A stretch of 64,000 nt of DNA from positions 1,922,001 to 1,986,000 of the forward strand of contig NZ_CP023671.1 in NCBI RefSeq assembly GCF_003606265.1. The letters are read 5' to 3'. Of this stretch, positions 42,285 through 49,182 are shown in pieces (position 1 is the stretch's first letter; every line of letters begins with the position of its first letter). The notes below the pieces were generated by a model that was not told where the DNA came from, searched no databases, and was given only the letters and a program-made list of their open reading frames with translations. The translations under genes and the position numbers were made by a program. The stretch is from Clostridium septicum. Lineage in GTDB: Bacteria > Bacillota > Clostridia > Clostridiales > Clostridiaceae.

Positions 42285-42788
42285 ATGATGCATAGAGAAG
42301 TTATTGCACGAAAAAAGGTTTCTGTAATATCTATTTCAGTAGTACTAATCACAGTGGTTTTGTACATATCACAAGCTATTAAAATTGCAGGATTAGATAA
42401 TCATAAAGTAGGTTATTTAATTAAGAGTTTATTAGTAGTTTTTACTGTAGTTATTTTATTAAAAGAGTTAAAAAGCTGTGGATTAGCATATAAGCATTCA
42501 ATAATAGCAGGAAAATTGATAATAAATAAAATAAGTTTAAAAGAAGAGAAGAATTTAGAAAGCATAAAAATACAAGATATATTATATATAGGTAAAAAAT
42601 GTGAAATTCCTAAGGAGTATTCTTCTATTAGAAGTTATAAGAAATATTTGTGCAACAGAATAGGAAATGATATTTATTGTTGCGTTTATAAAAGTGGAAA
42701 TAAAATAAAAAAGTTTAACTTTCAACCAAGCCGTTCATTTATTGAGAGAATAATAAAACATGGTGCATTAAGTTGTAAGTTAAGATAA
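42285..42788 (+). CDS. Unknown two-TM membrane protein
   Basis: I do not recognise this 167-residue protein. It has a short basic N-terminus, two hydrophobic helices (about 11-29 and 44-60) joined by a short loop, and a basic cytoplasmic domain of about 100 residues with five Cys, including a CC pair (YCCVYKSG). Only a poor GGGGG-type ribosome-binding site is seen, and either ATG (42285 or 42288) could start it. The codon use matches the neighbours, and a clean terminator follows, so I take it as a real gene. It lies alone between two minus-strand genes. Confidence 0.65.
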   Translation: MMHREVIARKKVSVISISVVLITVVLYISQAIKIAGLDNHKVGYLIKSLLVVFTVVILLKELKSCGLAYKHSIIAGKLIINKISLKEEKNLESIKIQDILYIGKKCEIPKEYSSIRSYKKYLCNRIGNDIYCCVYKSGNKIKKFNFQPSRSFIERIIKHGALSCKLR

Positions 42789-42792
42789 ATAT

Positions 42793-42826
42793 AAAAAATA
42801 GGCTTCCAGAAGGAGGCCTATTTTTT
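42793..42826. terminator. Bidirectional terminator between convergent genes
   Basis: AAAAAATAGGCTTCC (42793-42807) pairs with 42812-42826 (one G-U). T and A tracts lie on either side, so both the unknown gene and the M20-like gene end here. Confidence 0.9.
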
Positions 42827-43969
42827 ATAAAATTCATTTTTAACTTCATATAAAAGATTTTCATTTTGTATAATATCTAAACCAGTAAAAGCTAGAGCTT
42901 GAGCGGCTTTTATGCTTTGTTCTAATGCATAATCAGAAATAGTTGCATCAGCAAAATCCTTAGTCCCATATTTTATAGCATTATTTTCTATTATTGATAT
43001 ATATGGATGAATACAAGGAACAGTTTTACTAACAATTCCTAAGCTTAACCCAGAATAAACATCTCTAGGTTCTGATATATTTATAGTTCCACTTTCTTTA
43101 AGATTATGACTAAATAACCTATTCAATGTTCTGTTTGTAATAAGCTCTTCATTTTCAGGTTCGTATAAAGACATAGAGTATTGAACCCTAATCAATTTTG
43201 ATACATAAATAATTATCTCACGTAATTTACCCTCTGCAATTTTAGCAATATCCATTTCTTTGGCTCTTATATAAAATTTAGCCTCTGATTCAAGAGGCAA
43301 AAGCAATGGTGTGAAGCCACCTTGAGATAATATAGAATTGACTTCTACATCTTCAGGGAAGCCTTTTAAAAGCGAATTTAATATATTAAATGTTAATAGT
43401 ATACCATCTAATGAGGTATAGCTTCCTTTATTAAGAAAACTTAAACCGCTATTTCCTATAAATTTAACACTTAAAGGAATGATTGCAGATGAGCTTCCAC
43501 TTTCTGACGTAATTATATCAGGATGAGCTAGAAGTACTACATCAATATCAGCAAATACACCTTGTTTTACCATTACAGATTTAGTTCCGCCAAGATATTC
43601 ACCAGGACAGCCTATTACAATTACACTACCTCCTGCTTTATCAATAACATTACCTAGTGATATAGCAGCAGCTATAGAAGTAGCGGATAATAAATTATGT
43701 CCTGTTATATGTCCTTCTCCAGGAATAGCATCATATTCACATAAAAAGCAAACTTTAGGATGCCCACTTCCTTTAGTAGCATAAAAAGAAGTAGATAAAT
43801 CTAAAAAATTGTTGTCAACATTAAATCCATACTTTGTTAATAAATTAGATAAATATTTGCAACTTTTAATTTCATTATAACTATCTTCAGGGTTATCATA
43901 TAAATATTTACATAAGTCAAATATATCATTACGACATGTAGATAAATAAGAAATAATTTCTTGTTTCAT
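42818..43969 (-). CDS. M20-family amidohydrolase-like protein with altered metal ligands
   Basis: A 383-residue member of the M20D amidase/aminoacylase fold (AmhX/AbgB-like): a catalytic domain with an inserted dimerisation domain (about 175-290). It keeps CEYDAIPGEGHITGH, Glu124, His149 (LAHPD) and the C-terminal VPCIHPYI. In relatives the metal site is HACGH and PAEE. Here the Cys is Thr89 and the second Glu is Tyr125. Activity may be changed or lost. The substrate (an N-acyl or peptide amide) is unknown. GGAGG precedes the ATG on the minus strand. It is the last minus-strand gene before gin. Confidence 0.8.
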   Translation of the reverse strand: MKQEIISYLSTCRNDIFDLCKYLYDNPEDSYNEIKSCKYLSNLLTKYGFNVDNNFLDLSTSFYATKGSGHPKVCFLCEYDAIPGEGHITGHNLLSATSIAAAISLGNVIDKAGGSVIVIGCPGEYLGGTKSVMVKQGVFADIDVVLLAHPDIITSESGSSSAIIPLSVKFIGNSGLSFLNKGSYTSLDGILLTFNILNSLLKGFPEDVEVNSILSQGGFTPLLLPLESEAKFYIRAKEMDIAKIAEGKLREIIIYVSKLIRVQYSMSLYEPENEELITNRTLNRLFSHNLKESGTINISEPRDVYSGLSLGIVSKTVPCIHPYISIIENNAIKYGTKDFADATISDYALEQSIKAAQALAFTGLDIIQNENLLYEVKNEFYKK

Positions 43970-44051
43970 ATTTTATTCCTCCCAAATTATTTTCAATATT
44001 ATTTTCCCTTAAAAACCGAATAATATTTATTAATTTTATGTTTCCCCAAAA

Positions 44052-44080
44052 GTATAAAATTCATTACATATGGTCAGAAT
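44052..44080 (+). promoter_or_regulatory. Sigma-F-type promoter of gin
   Basis: GTATA (44052-44056), a 15-bp spacer and GGTCAGAAT (44072-44080). This fits the sigma-F -35 GYATA and -10 GGNNANANT at every specified position. In B. subtilis csfB (gin) is made under sigma-F in the forespore, which is the expected use here. Confidence 0.65.
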
Positions 44081-44107
44081 TAAGATAAAAAAGAATAGGA
44101 TGGTTTT

Positions 44108-44326
44108 ATGAAGATTAAATTTAAAGATATTCAAAAAGGTAGAAATGAAAAAGTATGTTTTGTATGTAGAAATCAAGAGGAAAATGGTATAATTATAGCA
44201 AGAAAATTAATTTGTAAAAGTTGTCAGAGTAAGATATTAAATGCTAATATAAATAGTAAACAATACGATTTTTATAAGGACAAGATTAAAGAGGCTTTAA
44301 CTAGCAAATATAATTTTCAATTTTAG
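44108..44326 (+). CDS. gin: Sigma-G inhibitor Gin (CsfB)
   Basis: Small zinc anti-sigma factor that blocks premature sigma-G (and mother-cell sigma-E late) activity during sporulation. 72 residues with the two Cys pairs CFVC (Cys17, Cys20) and CKSC (Cys36, Cys39) that bind one zinc. Length, spacing and place upstream of tmk agree with B. subtilis csfB. AGGATGG lies before the ATG, and a sigma-F-like promoter is upstream. The tmk gene follows after 16 bp, so forespore transcripts may read into it. Confidence 0.9.
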   Translation: MKIKFKDIQKGRNEKVCFVCRNQEENGIIIARKLICKSCQSKILNANINSKQYDFYKDKIKEALTSKYNFQF

Positions 44327-44342
44327 ATATTAAGGAGAAACA

Positions 44343-44975
44343 ATGGAAAAAGGAAAGTTTATAGTATTCGAAGGTGGAGATGGATCTGGTAAGAGTACTA
44401 TTTTAGAAATGATATACAATTATTTAAAAGAAAAAGGTATTGAATGTGTAAAAACTAGAGAACCTGGTGGTATTAAAATATCAGAGGATATAAGAACTAT
44501 AATATTAGATACAAACAATACAGAAATGGATAGCAGAACAGAAGCGTTACTTTATGCCGCAGCAAGAAGACAACATTTAGTAGAAAAGGTTATAGTGGCA
44601 TTAAATGAGGGGAAAATAGTTTTATGTGATAGATTTGTTTATTCCTCTTTGGCTTATCAAGGATATGCAAGAGGTTTAGGAATCGATGAAGTGTTTACGA
44701 TAAATAAATTTGCAATTGAAGAATATATGCCAGATTTAACTATTTTATTTGATGTAGACCCACAAATTGGCTTAGATAGAATTGCTAAGAATTCAAGTAG
44801 AGAAGTAAATAGATTGGATTTAGAAAAATTAGATTTTCATTACAAGGTTAGGGAAGGTTATGAAATAGTATATCAAAATAATAAAGATAAAATAATAAAA
44901 ATAAATGCTGAAAAGTCTCTAGAAGAAGTTTTCGAAGAAGTGAAAACATTAATTTTAGATAGCATAAAATATTAA
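44343..44975 (+). CDS. tmk: Thymidylate kinase
   Basis: Phosphorylates dTMP to dTDP. 210 residues. P-loop [11 protein letters not shown], the TREPGG motif with dTMP-binding Arg, the [12 protein letters not shown] (DRX) motif and the short lid region. AAGGAGAAAC precedes the ATG. In B. subtilis tmk is followed by darA-(yaaR)-holB-ricT, as here without yaaR. Confidence 0.97.
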   Translation: MEKGKFIVFEGGDGSGKSTILEMIYNYLKEKGIECVKTREPGGIKISEDIRTIILDTNNTEMDSRTEALLYAAARRQHLVEKVIVALNEGKIVLCDRFVYSSLAYQGYARGLGIDEVFTINKFAIEEYMPDLTILFDVDPQIGLDRIAKNSSREVNRLDLEKLDFHYKVREGYEIVYQNNKDKIIKINAEKSLEEVFEEVKTLILDSIKY

Positions 44976-45058
44976 ATCATATATTATTTTTAATTTAAAT
45001 ATAGGAGTTTTATGATAAAATAATATTAGGTATTTAAAATTAAAGGGGAGGGATTTTT

Positions 45059-45388
45059 ATGAAATTAGTAATAGCAATTGTGCAGGATGATGATGCTATA
45101 GATTTAGTGGATGCTATAACAGAAGCCGGATTCAGAGTTACAAAACTAGCTACTACGGGGGGATTTTTAAAATCTGGAAATACTACTTTAATGATTGGTG
45201 TGGAAAAGGAAAAAGTACAAAAAGTTATAGAGGTTGTAGAAGATATTTGTAGAACTAGAAAACAAATGATAGCTACTCCAGCGCCTATATCAGGAAATGC
45301 AGATATGTATATGTCATATCCAATAGAGGTACAAGTTGGAGGAGCGACAGTTTTTGTTGTAGATGTAGATCAATTTGTTAAGATATAG
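45059..45388 (+). CDS. darA: Cyclic-di-AMP receptor DarA (PstA)
   Basis: PII-like signalling protein that binds cyclic-di-AMP. 109 residues. The trimeric fold is recognised from MKLVIAIVQDDDAIDLVDAI, RVTKLATTGGFLKSGNTTLM and the C-terminal GGATVFVVDVDQF. GGGGAGG is the ribosome-binding site. It lies 13 kb from disA, the cyclase that makes the ligand, so both ends of the pathway are in this window. Confidence 0.96.
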   Translation: MKLVIAIVQDDDAIDLVDAITEAGFRVTKLATTGGFLKSGNTTLMIGVEKEKVQKVIEVVEDICRTRKQMIATPAPISGNADMYMSYPIEVQVGGATVFVVDVDQFVKI

Positions 45389-45405
45389 GTTAATGGAGGT
45401 GTGCA

Positions 45406-46338
45406 ATGAGGAAATTTATAGGTCATAGTAATATTATTAGCAGTTTTGAAAAAAGAGTAAACGAAGGAAACTTATCTCATGCACATCTTATTGTAGGGGA
45501 AGACGGAATTGGAAAGAGCAACTTAGCTAGGATATTTGCTCTTAAAATCTTAGGTAAGGAAGATAATAAAGAGTATATTGACATAATAAATTATAAATCA
45601 CAAAAAAGCTCATTTGGAGTGGATGAAGTAAGAGGAATAATAGATGAGGTTAATAAAAAGCCTTTTGAGGGAGATAAAAAGGTAATAATTATTTACCAAG
45701 GAAACAAATTAACTACTCAAGCTCAAAATGCTTTATTAAAGACAATAGAAGAGCCTCCTAAAGGTGTTTTTATCATACTTCTTTGTGAGAGTTTAGAACT
45801 AATACTAGATACAATTAAATCTAGATGTCAAATATATAAATTAACTCCTATATCTAAAAATGAAATAGTTAAGTATATAGGGGAAATAAGGTCCGATATT
45901 AATGAAAGTGAACTTTTAGCTAGTATTGCATATAGTGAGGGGATTCCAGGAAAAGCAGAGAGATTTTTAATGGATGTAAGATTAAAGGAGCTACGAGAAC
46001 TATTATTGGACTTGCTTAAATCATTATCTATAAATGATGGTGAAGTTTTACTAAATTTTGAGGAAAAGATGTTGAATTATAAAGATAATAAGGAAGAAAT
46101 ACTAAACATTTTAGCCTCCTTCATAAGAGATTTAATGGTTTATAAAGAAGTTTATGATTATAGTGTAATAATAAATGGGGATAAAATAGAAGAGCTAAAA
46201 CAACTTTCTATGGAAATGTCTTATAAAAAGTTGAATAGCTTATTAGATAAAATAAAAGAAGCAAGAATTAACTTAATTAGTAATTCAAATTTTGCTATAA
46301 CCATAAGAGTGATGCTTATAGGTTTTATGGAGGTTTAA
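45406..46338 (+). CDS. holB: DNA polymerase III, delta' subunit
   Basis: Clamp-loader subunit. 310 residues: N-terminal AAA+ domain with VGEDGIGKSNLARIF, VIIIYQGNKLTTQAQNALLKTIEEPP and IKSRCQIYKL. The usual Cys-rich zinc module between Walker A and the sensor region is absent. That segment is short (ILGKEDNKEYIDII). The lower helical domain completes the protein. It is 17 bp after darA and cotranscribed. ricT follows after 2 bp. Confidence 0.93.
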   Translation: MRKFIGHSNIISSFEKRVNEGNLSHAHLIVGEDGIGKSNLARIFALKILGKEDNKEYIDIINYKSQKSSFGVDEVRGIIDEVNKKPFEGDKKVIIIYQGNKLTTQAQNALLKTIEEPPKGVFIILLCESLELILDTIKSRCQIYKLTPISKNEIVKYIGEIRSDINESELLASIAYSEGIPGKAERFLMDVRLKELRELLLDLLKSLSINDGEVLLNFEEKMLNYKDNKEEILNILASFIRDLMVYKEVYDYSVIINGDKIEELKQLSMEMSYKKLNSLLDKIKEARINLISNSNFAITIRVMLIGFMEV

Positions 46339-46340
46339 AA

Positions 46341-47246
46341 ATGATAAAAGTTGTGGGTGTAAGATTTAAAAAAGCAGGAAAGATATATTACTTTGATCCA
46401 AAGGATTTAGATATAAAAAAGGAAAATTACGTTGTAGTTGAAACAGCAAGAGGAATCGAATTTGGAGAATGTGTAATTGGAGTTAAAGAAATTCCGGAAG
46501 AAGATATAGTAGCACCATTAAAAAGTGTTATAAGAGTGGCAGAACAAGATGATATTGATAAGCATAAAAATAATAAGTTAAAAGAAAAAGAAGCTTTAAA
46601 TATATGCCTTAAGAAAATAGAAGAGCATGGGTTAAACATGAAGCTAATAGATGTAGAATATACTTTTGATAATAATAAAGTAATATTTTATTTTACAGCA
46701 GATGGAAGAGTTGACTTTAGAGAATTAGTAAAAGATTTAGCTACTATTTTTAAAACAAGAATAGAACTTAGACAAATTGGTGTTAGAGATGAAGCTAAAA
46801 TGTTAGGTGGATTAGGACCGTGTGGAAGAACTATGTGTTGCTCTTCATTTTTAGGCGACTTTGCATCTGTATCAATAAAAATGGCAAAGGAGCAAAATTT
46901 ATCATTAAATCCTACTAAAATATCAGGAATTTGTGGAAGACTTATGTGCTGTTTGAATTATGAACAAAGTACATATGAAGATATAAGAAAAAGATTACCT
47001 AAAGTTGGATCTATTGTTAAGATACCTGATGGACAAGGAGAAGTTATAAGTAACAATATAGTAAAAGAAAGTGTTAAGGTTAAATATAAGAGGGTAGATG
47101 AAGAGGTAATAGAAGAATTTAAGATTGAAAATGTAGAAATTATAGAGGGAAGCTATGAAGATTCTATAGATGAATCAGATATTAAGCTTGAAATAGAATT
47201 ACCTGAAGATAAAAATTTAATTAAAAACCTTATAAAGGACAATTAG
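46341..47246 (+). CDS. ricT: RicT (PSP1/YaaT), RNase Y regulatory protein
   Basis: Part of the RicA-RicF-RicT Y-complex that steers RNase Y and affects sporulation phosphorelay and competence. 301 residues, PSP1 domain in the centre. The Cys-rich [4Fe-4S] ligand region is present: GPCGRTMCCSSFLGDF and GICGRLMCCLNYEQ. The C-terminal KIPDGQGEVI segment is also typical. The Met start is 2 bp after the holB stop, so translation is coupled. Confidence 0.95.
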   Translation: MIKVVGVRFKKAGKIYYFDPKDLDIKKENYVVVETARGIEFGECVIGVKEIPEEDIVAPLKSVIRVAEQDDIDKHKNNKLKEKEALNICLKKIEEHGLNMKLIDVEYTFDNNKVIFYFTADGRVDFRELVKDLATIFKTRIELRQIGVRDEAKMLGGLGPCGRTMCCSSFLGDFASVSIKMAKEQNLSLNPTKISGICGRLMCCLNYEQSTYEDIRKRLPKVGSIVKIPDGQGEVISNNIVKESVKVKYKRVDEEVIEEFKIENVEIIEGSYEDSIDESDIKLEIELPEDKNLIKNLIKDN

Positions 47247-47257
47247 GAGGAATGGAA

Positions 47258-47461
47258 GTGAAGTCTTCATTAAAAGTTTATAATCTTAATACACAGAATG
47301 ACATTATGGCTATAAGAGAGGCTATAAGCAGTAATGAAGGAATCATTGCTTGTGAAGTTAGTATATCTAAAAAAGAAGTTAGTATTGTATATGATAATAG
47401 AGTTATAAATATAGATAGTATAATTAATTCATTAGAGAATTCTGGATATAGTGTTGAATAG
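47258..47461 (+). CDS. Small HMA-like ferredoxin-fold protein without CxxC
   Basis: A 67-residue beta-alpha-beta-beta-alpha-beta protein. Its pattern (SLKVYNLNTQNDIMAIREAI, CEVSISKKEVSIVYDN, SIINSLENSGYSVE) matches the heavy-metal-associated fold, but the metal-binding CxxC of the first loop is missing. The GTG at 47258 is chosen for its spacing from AGGAGG; the ATG at 47252 is too close. It is 11 bp after ricT and probably in the same operon. The function is unknown, and a role in metal transport is not supported. Confidence 0.7.
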   Translation: MKSSLKVYNLNTQNDIMAIREAISSNEGIIACEVSISKKEVSIVYDNRVINIDSIINSLENSGYSVE

Positions 47462-47571
47462 ATAATATGGTAAATATTATTAGATATGTTATTTTTAACT
47501 CTTTAAAAATTGAAATCATTGTGCTAAAATAGAGAGGAAATAAATTTCATATTAATTAGGAGGTGCTAATT

Positions 47572-47742
47572 ATGGCATTCGTAATTCAAGATTCATGTGT
47601 AAACTGTGGTGCATGCGCTGCAGAATGTCCAGTTAATGCTATAAGCCAAGGAGATACTCAATTCGTTATAGATGCAGATACTTGCATAGATTGCGGAAAC
47701 TGTGCAAATGTTTGTCCAGTAGGAGCTCCAGTTCAAGAGTAA
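47572..47742 (+). CDS. Clostridial 2[4Fe-4S] ferredoxin
   Basis: A low-potential electron carrier for hydrogenase, pyruvate:ferredoxin oxidoreductase and similar enzymes. 56 residues. Two Cys clusters, CVNCGACAAEC followed by P, and CIDCGNCANVC followed by P, sit in the classic tandem. AGGAGGTG precedes the ATG. It is a short gene with its own terminator at 47754 and an unmarked promoter in the 110-bp gap upstream. It is too short for ordinary ORF screens. Confidence 0.97.
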   Translation: MAFVIQDSCVNCGACAAECPVNAISQGDTQFVIDADTCIDCGNCANVCPVGAPVQE

Positions 47743-47753
47743 TGTACATGAGA

Positions 47754-47784
47754 AGAACCGTCGATTAAACGTCGGTTCTTTTAT
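47754..47784 (+). terminator. Terminator after the ferredoxin gene
   Basis: AAGAACCG (47753-47760) pairs with CGGTTCTT (47773-47780), followed by TTTT. Confidence 0.8.
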
Positions 47785-47814
47785 TTTTTACAATTATTAT
47801 TATAAAAATGAAAA

Positions 47815-48447
47815 TTATTTTAATAATAATACAGTATTATTATTTTTAAAGTATAATGAACTAGTTTGAATAGATCTAGTATTATATTTTTTTATATTTT
47901 TCATATGCGATAAAAATTTATGTGGACCATCTAAATAAGGATATTCATCCATATTTCTATAAAACATAGGTATTATATATTTTGGAGTTATATCAAGTGT
48001 CAGTTTGGCAGCATCAATACCGTTTAATGCAAAATGCCCGCCTATTGGAATAAAAAGAAAATCTAAATTTTTAAGCTTACTAATAAGTTTATTATCTAAA
48101 ATATGTCCAACAGTGCCTAAGTGACAAAGTTTAAAACCATCTATATTAAATAAATAAATATTATTTTCACCTCTTTTAAATCCATTCATATTATCTTTAT
48201 AAGAAGTATATCCGTCTATAGTTAAATATTCATTGGCAAAGGAAGAAGTATCATTAATTATAGTACATTCCTTAGTTATATATTGTTTAAGGCTTTTATT
48301 ATTAGGGGTATGGCTTAAAGTAATTATATCTACATCAAAATCATAATTTTTTTTATTAGAAATAGCCTCTAATGGGTCTATTAAAACTCTTTTACCAATA
48401 GAGTTTTTTAATATAAAGGTAGTACTACCAAACCATTCAATTTCCAT
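47815..48447 (-). CDS. Metallo-beta-lactamase-fold protein with degenerate metal motif
   Basis: A 210-residue protein of the UlaG-like MBL branch: MEIEWFGSTTFILKN, VLIDP, HLGTVGHIL and the C-terminal LFIPIGGHFALN with the IIPMFYRN strand. The HxHxDH signature should follow LSH46 but reads SHTPNNK: His46 is kept, while the second His, the Asp and the last His are Pro48, Asn50 and Lys51. His111-like (GH in HLGTVGH) is also kept. Loss of the main metal-binding site suggests that it is inactive or works otherwise. AAAGGAG precedes the ATG on the minus strand. Confidence 0.75.
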   Translation of the reverse strand: MEIEWFGSTTFILKNSIGKRVLIDPLEAISNKKNYDFDVDIITLSHTPNNKSLKQYITKECTIINDTSSFANEYLTIDGYTSYKDNMNGFKRGENNIYLFNIDGFKLCHLGTVGHILDNKLISKLKNLDFLFIPIGGHFALNGIDAAKLTLDITPKYIIPMFYRNMDEYPYLDGPHKFLSHMKNIKKYNTRSIQTSSLYFKNNNTVLLLK

Positions 48448-48580
48448 ATTAATCTCCTTTATAAAAGTTAATATAATTATTGTTTCAAAAATTATTTAAA
48501 ATAATTCAAAATAATAGGATTTTATATTAGGGTTAACAAAATAAGGAGTTTTAATAGAAATGGTTGTTATATGAGTGCAA

Positions 48581-48609
48581 TGGACATAATAAAAGTAATA
48601 CTATATAAT
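48581..48609 (+). promoter_or_regulatory. Sigma-A promoter of ctsR-clpC
   Basis: TGGACA (48581-48586), a 17-bp spacer, and TATAAT (48604-48609). The CtsR operator begins 4 bp downstream. Confidence 0.85.
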
Positions 48610-48612
48610 AAA

Positions 48613-48629
48613 AGTCAAAGAAAGTCAAA
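48613..48629 (+). promoter_or_regulatory. CtsR operator
   Basis: Two direct heptads AGTCAAA separated by 3 bp (48613-48619 and 48623-48629), an exact fit to the CtsR box RGTCAAANANRGTCAAA. It overlaps the expected transcription start and implies autorepression of ctsR-clpC, relieved by heat. Confidence 0.9.
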
Positions 48630-48658
48630 ATGAAAATAAAGTTTAAAAAGGTGAAAAT

Positions 48659-49114
48659 ATGGCAAGAATTTCAGATACAATAGAAAGTTTTATAAAGGAT
48701 ATGATAAACGATAGAAAAGAAAATAAAATACTAATTCAGAGAAATGAGTTAGCAGATAAATTTTCTTGTGCACCGTCACAAATAAATTATGTATTAACTA
48801 CTCGATTTACTTATGAAAAGGGATATTTAATTGAAAGTAAAAGAGGTGGTGGGGGATATATTATTATTACTAAGATAACTTATGATAATAAGGAAAGGCG
48901 ATTAGATTTAATTAATAATTCAATAGGAGATAGTATTACATATCAAGGTGCCATTTCTATATTGGATCATCTAATTGAATCTAAAACAATTACAAGAAAA
49001 GAATACGAAATAATGAAAATATCATTAAATGATAGAACGTTAACTAGTGTAATAGATAAAAATAGAGTAAGAGCAGATATATTAAAAGGAATGATAACGA
49101 TAGTTTTATCATAA
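48659..49114 (+). CDS. ctsR: Class III heat-shock repressor CtsR
   Basis: Repressor of clp genes that binds tandem heptads. 151 residues: N-terminal winged HTH (LADKFSCAPSQINYVLTTRF) with the Gly-rich wing SKRGGGGYIII that senses temperature, and a C-terminal dimer/helical domain. AAAAAGGTG precedes the ATG. The operator at 48613 shows autoregulation. In the usual order mcsA and mcsB separate ctsR from clpC, but here clpC follows after 68 bp and neither lies in between. Confidence 0.96.
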   Translation: MARISDTIESFIKDMINDRKENKILIQRNELADKFSCAPSQINYVLTTRFTYEKGYLIESKRGGGGYIIITKITYDNKERRLDLINNSIGDSITYQGAISILDHLIESKTITRKEYEIMKISLNDRTLTSVIDKNRVRADILKGMITIVLS

Positions 49115-49182
49115 ATACTAGATATGAATATGTTTATTTGGTAAAGGGTTCAAAATATAATTTAGGGTATGGAGGTATATAT

